Position numbers and translations under genes: made by a program | Part shown: positions 36,790-46,142 of the stretch, piece by piece | Position numbering within the stretch: the stretch's first letter is position 1 | How the letters are laid out: each line of letters starts with the position of its first letter | Source of the DNA: Flavobacteriaceae bacterium UBA1682 | GTDB taxonomy: Bacteria; Bacteroidota; Bacteroidia; Flavobacteriales; Flavobacteriaceae | Direction of reading: 5' to 3' | Assembly: GCA_002320285.1 (NCBI GenBank) | Contig: DCKE01000026.1 | Location: 1-64,000, forward strand | DNA length: 64,000 nt | The notes under the pieces: generated by a model | Database searches by the model: none | The model's input: only the letters and a program-made list of their open reading frames with translations | What the model was told of the DNA's origin: nothing

Positions 36790-38073
36790 TTATAAACCGA
36801 AAGCTTTTTTAATATCGTCTACACGATCTAATTTTTCCCAAGTAAACAATTCTACTTCCAATTCCTTTATTTCGCCACTTGGGCTTTTAAAGGTTTTGGT
36901 TACCGTCTGTGGTTTTCTACCCATATGACCGTAAGCAGCCGTTTCGCTATATATTGGATTTCTTAGTTTTAAGTTTTTCTCTATAAAATAGGGACGTAGG
37001 TCAAATAATTCAGATATTTTAGCAGCAATAGCTCCGTCGTTTATCGCTAGTTTGGATGTCCCGTAAGTGCTGATGTATATTCCCATAGGTCGGGCAACAC
37101 CAATTGCATAGGATACCTGTACCAGAACTTCATCTGCTACACCAGCTGCAACGAGATTTTTGGCTATATGACGGGTTGCATAAGCGGCACTGCGGTCTAC
37201 TTTACTCGGATCTTTTCCAGAAAATGCACCACCACCGTGTGCGCCTTTACCGCCATAAGTATCTACGATGATTTTGCGTCCGGTCAAACCAGTGTCTCCA
37301 TGAGGTCCTCCGATTACAAAAACACCTGTAGGATTGATCAAGTATTCCACGTCTTGAAACAAATGTAAATACTGTGGATGTTTTGCCAGTAATTTAGGTA
37401 TTAAAATATCGCGAAGATCACTTTCAATACGTTGTTGCATGGCCAATTCCGCTGCTATTTTAGCTTCTTTACTGTCGTTTACAGGTTTGATGAAATCGTC
37501 GTGTTGCGTTGAGATTACAATAGTAACCACTCTACTCGGAGTATTATCGTCATTGTATTCTAAGGTAACCTGGCTTTTTGCGTCAGGTCTTAGGTATGCA
37601 ATTTCGGTTGATTCCCTGCGGATCGCAGCGAGTTCCTGTAAGATTTTATGGGATAAGTCAAGTGCTAAAGGCATCAGGTCTTCGGTTTCGTTGGTTGCAT
37701 AACCAAACATCATTCCTTGATCTCCTGCGCCTTGTTCCTCTTTAGAAGCGCGATCAACACCTTGATTGATGTCGTCGGATTGTTCGTGTATAGCGGATAA
37801 AATACCACATGAGTTGGCATCAAACATATATTCACTTTTGGTATATCCGATTTTTCGGATTACGTCTCTTGCGATGTTTTGAACATCTAAATATACTTTT
37901 GATTTAACTTCTCCTGCTAAAATTACCTGTCCCGTAGTCACTAAAGTCTCACAAGCTACCTTAGATTCAGGGTCAAAAGCTAAAAAGTTGTCGATTAAAG
38001 CGTCAGAAATTTGATCTGCGATTTTGTCAGGATGTCCTTCACTAACAGATTCTGACGTAAAGTAATAAGCCAT
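36790..38073 (-). CDS. metK: S-adenosylmethionine synthase
   Basis: A 427-aa enzyme making SAM from methionine and ATP. Motifs are SEGHPDKIADQ near residue 10, GAGDQGMMFGYA (about 118-129) and GGGAFSGKDPSKVDRSAAY (about 272-290), all intact. ATG 38073 (MAYYFTSESVSEGH) is the real start; a longer frame to 38136 adds 21 residues unlike the family. CAAATTTA (TAAATTTG on the coding strand) at 38187-38194 is a possible promoter. No SAM riboswitch aptamer was recognised in the 114-bp stretch between it and the ATG. Confidence 0.97.
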   Translation of the reverse strand: MAYYFTSESVSEGHPDKIADQISDALIDNFLAFDPESKVACETLVTTGQVILAGEVKSKVYLDVQNIARDVIRKIGYTKSEYMFDANSCGILSAIHEQSDDINQGVDRASKEEQGAGDQGMMFGYATNETEDLMPLALDLSHKILQELAAIRRESTEIAYLRPDAKSQVTLEYNDDNTPSRVVTIVISTQHDDFIKPVNDSKEAKIAAELAMQQRIESDLRDILIPKLLAKHPQYLHLFQDVEYLINPTGVFVIGGPHGDTGLTGRKIIVDTYGGKGAHGGGAFSGKDPSKVDRSAAYATRHIAKNLVAAGVADEVLVQVSYAIGVARPMGIYISTYGTSKLAINDGAIAAKISELFDLRPYFIEKNLKLRNPIYSETAAYGHMGRKPQTVTKTFKSPSGEIKELEVELFTWEKLDRVDDIKKAFGL

Positions 38074-38479
38074 AACGTTTAATTTTTTTAAAATTAATAG
38101 AGAAAAATGGCTAAAGGAGATTTTCTGCTTTAGCATTTTTTTACCGAGGTTGCAATCAGTTCAAATTTTTCCTCCTAATGTGAGTGCAAATTTAGTAAAC
38201 ATATTTTGATTTTATCGCTTCTTATTGAGAATTTATAGTAGTGTTAACGGTTGCAGTTGGAATCGCTAATTCGGGGTTTGTAGTTTGCAATGGCTATACC
38301 CATTTAATGAGACTGCGCACTGCCGGTCTATTTGCGAATTCTTTAAGTGGTGGAGGCTTTAGAAGGAACTACTCTTCAATAAAAACCATTAAAAAGGACT
38401 CTTAAGCTTTTTTTTCCTAAATTTGCAGTCATTAATATAGGGAACCACTAAATGGTATAGTGTTCCAAACTCACTGAAT
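38074..38479. other. Intergenic, divergent promoters of metK and the carbonic anhydrases
   Basis: No gene seen. TAAATTTG appears on the minus strand (38187-38194) for metK and on the plus strand (38418-38425) for the carbonic anhydrase pair. Both lack a clear TTG at 20 bases. Confidence 0.4.
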
Positions 38480-39118
38480 ATGCGATTACACAGTTCTAAA
38501 GATCAAGCCTCACTGACTCCACAATTGGCCTTGACCTTTTTAAAAGAAGGAAATCAACGCTTTGTGGAAAATCTTAAAGCTCACAGCAATTTGTTGGAGC
38601 AGGTTAATGAGACCAAGGCAACACAATTTCCATTTGCTATTATTTTAAGTTGTATCGATAGTAGAACCTCGGCAGAATTGATCTTTGATCAAGGTTTGGG
38701 TGATATTTTTAGTGCGCGTATAGCGGGAAATGTATTGAATGATGATATTATCGGTTCGATGGAATTTGCTTGTAAGTTAGCGGGATCGAAACTGATAGTG
38801 GTTTTAGGACACTCCAATTGCGGTGCCATCAAAGGTGCTTGCCACGGTACGGAATTAGGTCATCTGACCGGGCTATTAGCCAAGGTTCAAACTTCGATAA
38901 ATGCCGTTGTCAACGATAATCCTGAAGCAGATTTAAACGCTCAATCTACTATAGATCAAGTTTCTTTCGAAAACGTAATCTTTACATTGGATCACATTTT
39001 AGAACGCAGTGAGGTATTGAAAAGCATGTTTGACCAGGGAGAAATCGGTTTGGTAGGTGCTTATTATAAAGTAGAAACAGGAGAAGTAGATTTTGTTAAA
39101 GAACTTTTCACCATATAA
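38480..39118 (+). CDS. Beta-carbonic anhydrase (1)
   Basis: A 212-aa beta-class carbonic anhydrase, hydrating CO2 to bicarbonate. The zinc and active-site residues are C58, D60 and R62 (SCIDSR), and H111 and C114 (GHSNCGAI). An N-terminal helix arm (20-35) is the usual dimer arm. Its sequence differs clearly from the second beta-CA 14 bp downstream, so the two are not a recent duplicate. A periplasmic signal is absent, so it acts in the cytoplasm. The two form one operon. Confidence 0.93.
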   Translation: MRLHSSKDQASLTPQLALTFLKEGNQRFVENLKAHSNLLEQVNETKATQFPFAIILSCIDSRTSAELIFDQGLGDIFSARIAGNVLNDDIIGSMEFACKLAGSKLIVVLGHSNCGAIKGACHGTELGHLTGLLAKVQTSINAVVNDNPEADLNAQSTIDQVSFENVIFTLDHILERSEVLKSMFDQGEIGLVGAYYKVETGEVDFVKELFTI

Positions 39119-39132
39119 TTAAAAAAATAATT

Positions 39133-39780
39133 TTGGAACATACCGATTTATATAAGAAGATTTTAGAAAATAATAAGGAATGGGTAGAACAGAAATTGGC
39201 TATCAATCCCAATTATTTTAAGAGATTGTCAGAGAAGCAAACTCCTCCGATTTTGTGGATTGGTTGTTCAGACAGTCGAGTACCGGCCAATGAGATTATC
39301 GGCGCAGAACCCGGCGATGTATTTGTACATAGAAATATTGCCAACATGGTAATCCATTCCGATATGAATATGTTGAGTGTATTGGATTATGCTGTCAATA
39401 TTTTGAAAGTAAAAAACATTATTGTCTGCGGTCATTACGGTTGTGGTGGCGTACAAGCGGCCATGAAAAATGATTCTGTGGGAATTATCGATAACTGGAT
39501 CAGACACATCAAAACCGTTTACCGTTTACACAATAGAGAACTCGATGCCATCGAAGATGAAACAGAGCGTTTTAATCGTTTTGTTGAACTCAATGTGAAA
39601 GAACAAGTCTTTGATTTGGGAAAAACATCTATCGTTCAAGCGGCGTGGAAGAGTGGACAAGAATTAAGTATACACGGATGGGCCTACGGTTTAAATTCCG
39701 GATATGTTACAGATTTAGAAGTTAACTTGACCAGTAACCAAGAATTGGATGAAGTGTATCAGCTAAAATTCAATAATTAG
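39133..39780 (+). CDS. can: Beta-carbonic anhydrase (2), Can type
   Basis: A 215-aa beta-carbonic anhydrase closest in layout to E. coli Can. The zinc and active-site residues are C45, D47 and R49 (GCSDSRVPANEI), and H101 and C104 (CGHYGCGGV). The start is TTG at 39133, after a 14-bp gap; the family N-terminus (DLYKKILENNKEWV) begins there and no ATG is nearby. Its TAG stop abuts the stop of the convergent gene. The Can name is a family resemblance. Confidence 0.93.
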   Translation: MEHTDLYKKILENNKEWVEQKLAINPNYFKRLSEKQTPPILWIGCSDSRVPANEIIGAEPGDVFVHRNIANMVIHSDMNMLSVLDYAVNILKVKNIIVCGHYGCGGVQAAMKNDSVGIIDNWIRHIKTVYRLHNRELDAIEDETERFNRFVELNVKEQVFDLGKTSIVQAAWKSGQELSIHGWAYGLNSGYVTDLEVNLTSNQELDEVYQLKFNN

Positions 39781-40965
39781 TTACAGATTCTCGTTAAACG
39801 ACGAAGGCAGTAATTGCGGAATAAACTTTAAGATGATCGGCAATACCAAACTACCGCCTGGTAATAAAAATATAGTTAAAGAAGGAATGGTCTTACAAAT
39901 TTCTAACAGTTGTTTTTTGACCATTTTTTTCTCTTGACTGTTGAGTTCTCTTTTGGTAGAGTCCAAAAGCAGATTCATCAAATGCCCGTTTTTATAAATT
40001 TCTTTAACCAGCCTTTTTTTGTTTCTTACCAGTAGCAGTTCTACATTACTACTCGTTGTTTTTACTAAATTATTAAAAAGATTAGACGATTTAAAGAAAT
40101 AATAATCGTATTGATGTTTTTCTAAAAACGCATAGAAATGTTTTTGGCTTTTAATAAAGTAGGTCGACTCTAAGTTTAAATTATAAGAATTTAAAAAATC
40201 CAAATTGAGTTCTTTAACTCTTTTGGAATCGTTATCCCAGCTGTTGATTACGATAAAATCAGATAGAAATTTCTTTTCCATTTCTCTAAAATGGGTGATT
40301 TTTGCTTTTGCCGACTCTGAATTTGCTGTAGTGTTGCTTTTCGTGGGGGTTAATGTTTTTTGTAAGTACTTGATCAGTAAAATATCATTTTCATTTTTAT
40401 CGACCTTTTGGTTTTTAATTTCCAAAACGATATTGATCAGTAGTTCTATAAAGTGATTTGAAAATTCTTTTGGATTTTCGCGGGTAACCAAATAGCGATC
40501 AAAGGCTAATAGATCCGCTAGTAACAAAATATTATTTAAAATAAAGCCGTGGTTTTTTACCGGACTAAAAAGGTTCACACTCCAGCGGTATTTAAAAACG
40601 CGTTCCAATTGATCAAAAGCATTTTTCGAGCCCAAAACCCGTTCCACATAGGTTTTTTTGCGAGGAGTTAAGAGCTGGTAGAAGTCTAAAAGCTCGGTGA
40701 CAAACTTGTGATGATTGTATATTTTTCGTCTGTAATAGTAGGCTTTTTCAAGCATTTGTAACATACAGATTTTAGACAGTTCTTCTTGTGTTAAGGCGAG
40801 ATTTAACGCTGAATTACCAAAGATATCTGTGTCGATGTATCCGTATGCGAAACCAATTTCGCGAGCTTTTCGATATACTTTTTCAAGGTTAGAGTCCTTG
40901 AAAATGTGGTAGTCATGATTTTTTTCAAAATACTTTTTGATCCAGCCCGTGGTTGAAGGATTCAT
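39781..40965 (-). CDS. LETM1-related biofilm-associated protein
   Basis: A 394-aa protein in a flavobacterial family annotated as LETM1-related, as I recall. Residues 1-250 are helical and basic. The last 70 residues carry the LETM1-like stretch KKMVKKQLLEICKTIPSLT, then IFLLPGGSLVLPIILKFIP, a hydrophobic helix and proline-rich end. The name biofilm-associated comes from that family and says little about mechanism. It lies convergent to the carbonic anhydrases with no gap. Confidence 0.75.
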   Translation of the reverse strand: MNPSTTGWIKKYFEKNHDYHIFKDSNLEKVYRKAREIGFAYGYIDTDIFGNSALNLALTQEELSKICMLQMLEKAYYYRRKIYNHHKFVTELLDFYQLLTPRKKTYVERVLGSKNAFDQLERVFKYRWSVNLFSPVKNHGFILNNILLLADLLAFDRYLVTRENPKEFSNHFIELLINIVLEIKNQKVDKNENDILLIKYLQKTLTPTKSNTTANSESAKAKITHFREMEKKFLSDFIVINSWDNDSKRVKELNLDFLNSYNLNLESTYFIKSQKHFYAFLEKHQYDYYFFKSSNLFNNLVKTTSSNVELLLVRNKKRLVKEIYKNGHLMNLLLDSTKRELNSQEKKMVKKQLLEICKTIPSLTIFLLPGGSLVLPIILKFIPQLLPSSFNENL

Positions 40966-41149
40966 AGTTGTAATGGAGTTTATTAAAGCACCAATTTATT
41001 GCTTTTTAATGATTTTACATAGCGTTTCATTATTAATTTACTATGTGTTATTCGCTTTTTTATTGGGATTATGTATTAAATAATGGAATGAAATGACAGC
41101 CGTATACAGTAAATTGTTACTTTTATGCCGAAATTATAAAATATGTAAA

Positions 41150-41731
41150 ATGACAAATACAAATTGGATAGCAAAAGTGCTGTTGAGTTTATCGATATTG
41201 AGTTCGTTTGGTTTTGCTTCTTGTAAAAAAGACCAGACAACTTCTGGGGCAGCGGATTTGGAATCGCAAAGCGTAACGACGATTAATAATGCGCCTTATA
41301 CAGAAAACATAGCTGAACTCTTGCAACAGGAATCGGGTTATTATGTTTTTCAGCTTGGAATCAATCAGCTGGCGCTTAAGAAATCTACTAATCCAGAAGT
41401 AATTGCTTTGGCAAAAAGCATAGAAAAAGATTATTTAAAAGCGCAGGATGATTTAATGGACTATGCGAAAGCACAAAGTGTGTCGTTAGCAGAAGTACTT
41501 CCAAGTGATAAGAAGAAATCGGTAGAACGCTTGGGAAAAGAGAGCGTTAAGAGTTTTGATAAGAAGTATGTAAAACTTATTATGAAAGAACATAACGATG
41601 CAATTGATCGTTGGTTTAGAGTATATCAGGAAACCAAAGATAGCGAACTAAAATTATGGTCCTATAAAACTCTGGATATGTTGAGAAATCATTTGGCTGA
41701 GGCTATTCGAATTCAACACAGTTTAAAATAA
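41150..41731 (+). CDS. DUF4142 lipoprotein
   Basis: A 193-aa lipoprotein with a DUF4142 ferritin-like helical domain. The signal peptide ends in the lipobox GFASC with lipidated C25. A 20-residue Ser/Thr/Asn linker follows, then the helices YVFQLGINQLALKKS, VIALAKSIEKDYLKAQDDL and MKEHNDAIDRWFRVYQE. The ATG at 41150 opens the signal; an upstream ATG at 41093 would place 19 residues before it. Role of DUF4142 unknown. It is a single gene. Confidence 0.85.
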   Translation: MTNTNWIAKVLLSLSILSSFGFASCKKDQTTSGAADLESQSVTTINNAPYTENIAELLQQESGYYVFQLGINQLALKKSTNPEVIALAKSIEKDYLKAQDDLMDYAKAQSVSLAEVLPSDKKKSVERLGKESVKSFDKKYVKLIMKEHNDAIDRWFRVYQETKDSELKLWSYKTLDMLRNHLAEAIRIQHSLK

Positions 41732-41850
41732 AATAGCTGTTTCAAGGTCTTTAAATTACTTCAAACCATTCAATTATAAGGCTTATTGAAATTAGCAGTA
41801 GCGGTTATAAAAAAGTCTTCATTAAAATTCTTTTAAAATAGATGTCTTAA

Positions 41851-41890
41851 AAATAAATAAGGCCGCCTTTAGGGCAGCCTTATTTATTTT
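41851..41890. terminator. Bidirectional terminator
   Basis: AAATAAATAAGGC / GCCTTATTTATTT (41851-41863 with 41877-41889) plus an inner GCC/GGC. It ends the rimK-like gene (-) and can serve the lipoprotein gene (+). Confidence 0.8.
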
Positions 41891-41903
41891 AAGATGATTG
41901 GAA

Positions 41904-43268
41904 TTACCATTTAAAATTTTTCTCAATAGCTTTGATCATTTCACCAGCTATATCTTTATTGGTTGCTCCTTCAATACCTTCTAATCCCGGAGAGGAGTTC
42001 ACCTCAAGGAGTAGGGGGCCTTTTGAAGAACGAATGATGTCAACACCTGCTACTTTTAAATTCATTGCCTTAGCGGCCTTAATCGCGATTTTCTTTTCTT
42101 CGGCAGTAACCTTGATGATCGATGCTGTTCCGCCTAAGTGAATATTGGCTCTAAATTCTCCCGGTAAGGCTTCTCTTTGAATCGCAGCAACCACTTTGCC
42201 GTCAATCACAAAACAACGAATATCTTTTCCGTTAGCTTCCTTGATAAATTCTTGAACTAATATGTTGGCATTTAAGCTTTTAAAAGCATTGATAACACTT
42301 TCTGCAGCTTTTTTAGTTTCGGCTAATACGACACCTTTTCCCTGAGTCCCTTCTAAGAGTTTGACAATTAGAGGAGAACCGCCAACCATTTTGATCAAAT
42401 CATTGGTATCTAAGGGTGAATTGGCAAATCCGGTGGTTGGAATATCAACACCGTTGTTGAGTAACAATTGCAGGGAGTACAGTTTATCACGCGACTGAGT
42501 AATTGCAGCGGCATTGTTTAAGCTAAAAACCTTAAGCGATTCAAAATGTCGAGTCAAAGCACAGCCATAATAAGTCATACTAGGTCTGATACGAGGAATT
42601 ACTGCATCAAAATCATTCAATACTCTTCCGCCTCTGTAATGAATCTCGGGCTGATTAGCGTCGAGTTTCATATAACAGTATTTTAAATTGAGAAAATGCA
42701 TTTCATGTCCTCTGGCTTCGCCGGCTTCCATGATGCGTTTGTTGCTGTATAAATCGGGATTGCTGGCTAGTAAACCAATTCGTAAACCCTTCTTTTCAGT
42801 GACGTTGGTATAATAGTATTCTTTTATCTTTTCTGGGGTAGGTTGACCTAACAAAAAGTGTTTTTCAGGATCGACCAACACACGTCCACTCATCGCTTCG
42901 CGTCCGAGTAACATGCGATATCCCATCGAGTCACGGTTGGTTAAGGTAAGCTCGATCTCCCATTGCGTACCGCCCAAATCAAGCTCTGTTTGTATGACAT
43001 AGCGCAGTTCTCGATAGCCACTGGAACTTTTTACAATCCTTTTGTCTATTATTCGAGCTTCGCAATGCAGGGCCGTTTTGATGTTGTTCTGAATGGGATT
43101 CACATCAAATTTCACCCAGTTTTCACCATTCTTTTCGAATGGAGCTATATTAACTGCATGTAGGGCAGAGGTTTTAGCTCCGGAATCTACTCGAGCTTTG
43201 ATAGTGGGAATTCCGAGAGATGGGAGCGTGCACCACTCCTCACTACTTACAATAACTTTGTTTAACAT
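41904..43268 (-). CDS. RimB-RimK-type fusion (ATP-dependent zinc protease + glutamate ligase)
   Basis: A 454-aa fusion. Residues 1-140 form a retropepsin-like/RimB domain with DSGAKTSALHA (28-38) containing the DSG catalytic aspartate. Residues 155-454 form an ATP-grasp ligase with PLIVKLLEGTQGKGVVLAE, DIRCFVIDGKVVAAIQRE and LLLEVNSSPGLEGIEG. RimK ligases add glutamates to ribosomal protein S6, and RimB removes tails in related systems. Having both in one chain could couple adding and trimming of tails. The fused order is common in Bacteroidota. The substrate is inferred. Confidence 0.88.
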   Translation of the reverse strand: MLNKVIVSSEEWCTLPSLGIPTIKARVDSGAKTSALHAVNIAPFEKNGENWVKFDVNPIQNNIKTALHCEARIIDKRIVKSSSGYRELRYVIQTELDLGGTQWEIELTLTNRDSMGYRMLLGREAMSGRVLVDPEKHFLLGQPTPEKIKEYYYTNVTEKKGLRIGLLASNPDLYSNKRIMEAGEARGHEMHFLNLKYCYMKLDANQPEIHYRGGRVLNDFDAVIPRIRPSMTYYGCALTRHFESLKVFSLNNAAAITQSRDKLYSLQLLLNNGVDIPTTGFANSPLDTNDLIKMVGGSPLIVKLLEGTQGKGVVLAETKKAAESVINAFKSLNANILVQEFIKEANGKDIRCFVIDGKVVAAIQREALPGEFRANIHLGGTASIIKVTAEEKKIAIKAAKAMNLKVAGVDIIRSSKGPLLLEVNSSPGLEGIEGATNKDIAGEMIKAIEKNFKW

Positions 43269-43330
43269 TTGTCTGAATTTGTGAAACTAAATTAGTACTA
43301 TTATTTAGAATAGCTAATATAAAATTTGGA

Positions 43331-43359
43331 AAAAAAAGCCTACTAATTAGTAGGCTTTT
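43331..43359 (-). terminator. Terminator overlapping the clpC stop codon
   Basis: AGCCTACTA-AT-TAGTAGGCT (43337-43356). The left arm on the coding strand encodes the last residues (KPTN) and the stop TAG. The T-run lies right after. Confidence 0.85.
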
Positions 43360-45886
43360 CAACTTGATTTATTTGAATTTTCAGCGATTCTTTGTCTTCT
43401 GCAAGACTCATTTTGATCTGATCTCCAGCGTGAATTTTTGAGCTGATGATTTCTTCTGCAAGCGGATCCTCAACGTACTTTTGTATCGCTCTTTTTAACG
43501 GACGCGCTCCAAATTGACGGTCAAAACCCTTGTCTGCAATAAAATCTTTTGCTTCGGTATCCAGCTCTAGGGTATATCCCAAATCGGCTACTCTATCGTA
43601 TAATTTTTTAATTTCGATGTCGATAATAGCGTGAATGTGTTCTTTCTCTAAGGCGTTGAAAACCACGATGTCGTCAATTCGGTTTATAAATTCTGGCGCA
43701 AAAGCTTTTTTCAAAGCATTTTCAATAATTGCCTTAGAATTTTCTTCAGTTTGATCTTTTTTCGATTGCGTTCCAAACCCAACACCCTGACCAAAATCTT
43801 TGAGCTGACGGGCTCCAACATTCGAGGTCATGATGATAATGGTATTTCTGAAATCTACTTTGCGTCCTAAACTGTCGGTTAAATGACCGTCGTCCAAAAC
43901 TTGTAACATCATATTAAAAACATCGGGATGCGCTTTTTCAATCTCATCGAGTAAAATAACGCAATACGGTTTTCTACGAACCTTCTCGGTCAATTGCCCA
44001 CCTTCTTCATAACCTACGTATCCCGGAGGTGCTCCAACCAAACGAGAGATCGCGAATTTCTCCATATATTCACTCATGTCAATGCGCAAAAGAGCATCTT
44101 CTGAATCAAACATTTCTTTGGCAATAACTTTGGCCAGTTGGGTTTTACCAACACCAGTCTGCCCCAAAAAGATAAAGGAACCAATTGGTTTGTTCGGGTC
44201 TTTTAAGCCGGCTCTATTTCGTTGAATAGCTTTAGCTATTTTACTTACTGCTTCGTCCTGACCAATAACCTTTCCTTTTATCAATTCTGGTAATAAGGCT
44301 AATTTCTTGCTTTCTGTCTGTTCAATTCTATTCAATGGAATTCCAGTGATCATGGAAACGACATCAGCTACGTTTTCTTCCGTAACTAAAATACGATTGG
44401 TTTTGGTTTCTTCTTCCCATTTTTCTTGGGCTATAGCCAAATCCTTTTCTATTCTTTTTTCATCGTCTCGCAAACGAGCCGCTTCTTCGTACTTCTGTTT
44501 TTTGACAACGTCGTTTTTCTCTTCACGTACCAATTCCAGGTTCTTTTCCAGTTCGATGATTTCCTTAGGAACATCAATGTTGGTAATGTGAACACGAGAT
44601 CCCACTTCATCCATCGCATCAATAGCTTTGTCTGGTAAAAAACGGTCAGACATATACCTGCTGGTTAATTTTACACAGGCTTCTATCGCTTCTGGCGAAT
44701 AAATTACGTTGTGGTGATCTTCGTACTTTGCTTTGATGTTATTTAAAATGGTAATGGTCTCTTCAATGGTCGTAGGTTCAACTATAATCTTTTGAAAACG
44801 ACGTTCTAATGCCCCATCTTTTTCAATATGTTGTCTAAACTCATCTAGAGTAGTGGCACCAATACATTGGATTTCACCTCTGGCAAGAGCGGGTTTGAAC
44901 ATATTTGAAGCATCTAGTGAACCGGTAGCTCCACCAGCGCCTACGATGGTGTGAATTTCGTCGATGAATAAAATAATATCAGTATTTTTTTCCAACTCGT
45001 TCATCACGGCTTTCATGCGTTCCTCAAACTGACCGCGGTATTTAGTTCCGGCTACCAAACTGGCTAAATCCAAAGTGACTACTCTCTTATTAAAGAGAAT
45101 TCTCGAAACTTTTTTCTGAATAATGCGCAAGGCAAGTCCTTCTGCAATAGCCGATTTACCGACCCCAGGCTCACCGATTAACAGTGGGTTGTTTTTCTTT
45201 CTACGACTCAAAATTTGAGAAACCCTTTCTATTTCTTTCTCTCTTCCGACAACGGGATCCAATTTCCCTGCTTCAGCCATTTCTGTTAAATCTCTGCCAA
45301 AATTATCCAAGACCGGAGTTTTAGATTTTTTTGTTGTTTTTGAAGTAGGATTATTGAAACTGCTGTCAGTTGTACTGTCATCTTGTCCTGACTCATCGAA
45401 AGTTTCCGCTTTGGGATAGGAAGTACTGCTACTACCTTCTTCGTTGGAAAGTATAGAGGTGAACTCTTCTTTTGCGATCTCATAATCCACTTTTAATTTG
45501 TTTAAAAGTTTGGTAGTGGGATCGTCGTTATTTTTTAAAATACATAACAATAAATGGCCGGTGCTAATGGTTTCATTCTTAAATACTTTAGCTTCTAAAA
45601 AAGTGATGCGCAAAGCGCGTTCAGCTTGACGAGTCAGGTGAAGGTTTTTCTTGTCTGACTGCAAGTCTTTATTGGGATTGATGGGGTTTAAAACTTCTAC
45701 TTTATTTCGTAAAAAATCTAAATCAATATCTAGGTTGTTTAAAATTGTAATAGCTTCTCCCTGACCATCTCTCAGGATACCTAATAATAGGTGTTCCGTA
45801 CCGATAAAGTCGTGACCCAATCGTAAAGCTTCTTCTTTACTATAGGTAATCACGTCTTTAACTCTTGGTGAAAAATTATCGTCCAT
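43343..45886 (-). CDS. clpC: ATP-dependent Clp protease ATPase subunit ClpC
   Basis: An 847-aa Hsp100 unfoldase that feeds proteins to ClpP. It has two N-terminal Clp-N repeats (FIGTEHLLLGIL and STGHLLLCIL), then AAA-1 with Walker A GEPGVGKSAI and Walker B ILFIDEIHT. A UVR-like coiled middle (KYEEAARLRDDE) typical of ClpC follows, then AAA-2 with GQTGVGKTQLA and LLDEIEKAHPD. It ends with KPTN, inside its terminator. A Ser/Thr-rich insert near 155-185 is low complexity. Confidence 0.96.
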   Translation of the reverse strand: MDDNFSPRVKDVITYSKEEALRLGHDFIGTEHLLLGILRDGQGEAITILNNLDIDLDFLRNKVEVLNPINPNKDLQSDKKNLHLTRQAERALRITFLEAKVFKNETISTGHLLLCILKNNDDPTTKLLNKLKVDYEIAKEEFTSILSNEEGSSSTSYPKAETFDESGQDDSTTDSSFNNPTSKTTKKSKTPVLDNFGRDLTEMAEAGKLDPVVGREKEIERVSQILSRRKKNNPLLIGEPGVGKSAIAEGLALRIIQKKVSRILFNKRVVTLDLASLVAGTKYRGQFEERMKAVMNELEKNTDIILFIDEIHTIVGAGGATGSLDASNMFKPALARGEIQCIGATTLDEFRQHIEKDGALERRFQKIIVEPTTIEETITILNNIKAKYEDHHNVIYSPEAIEACVKLTSRYMSDRFLPDKAIDAMDEVGSRVHITNIDVPKEIIELEKNLELVREEKNDVVKKQKYEEAARLRDDEKRIEKDLAIAQEKWEEETKTNRILVTEENVADVVSMITGIPLNRIEQTESKKLALLPELIKGKVIGQDEAVSKIAKAIQRNRAGLKDPNKPIGSFIFLGQTGVGKTQLAKVIAKEMFDSEDALLRIDMSEYMEKFAISRLVGAPPGYVGYEEGGQLTEKVRRKPYCVILLDEIEKAHPDVFNMMLQVLDDGHLTDSLGRKVDFRNTIIIMTSNVGARQLKDFGQGVGFGTQSKKDQTEENSKAIIENALKKAFAPEFINRIDDIVVFNALEKEHIHAIIDIEIKKLYDRVADLGYTLELDTEAKDFIADKGFDRQFGARPLKRAIQKYVEDPLAEEIISSKIHAGDQIKMSLAEDKESLKIQINQVEKPTN

Positions 45887-46142
45887 GTATTTTAATCTTT
45901 AAATAGGGTGAATGATTGATTGTCTAGGTAAATGCAAAAAGTGTACCTAATATCGAATGTGTCTTAGGCTAATTGACGAAAAATAATTGAAAAATAAAAA
46001 TCTAGGCTAAATTATTTTAAAATAAATCAGAGATTTAAAACTTTGGTAAATGCTGAAATATATCAATAAAAGTAGCATAAAAACAGTGGAAATTCGTATA
46101 TTAGCACGTTTTAATATTTGACAATTTTTAATTTATATACTT

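Noticed and set aside
38074..38187. Possible SAM riboswitch before metK
   Set aside because: No SAM aptamer helices or conserved cores could be found in the short leader.
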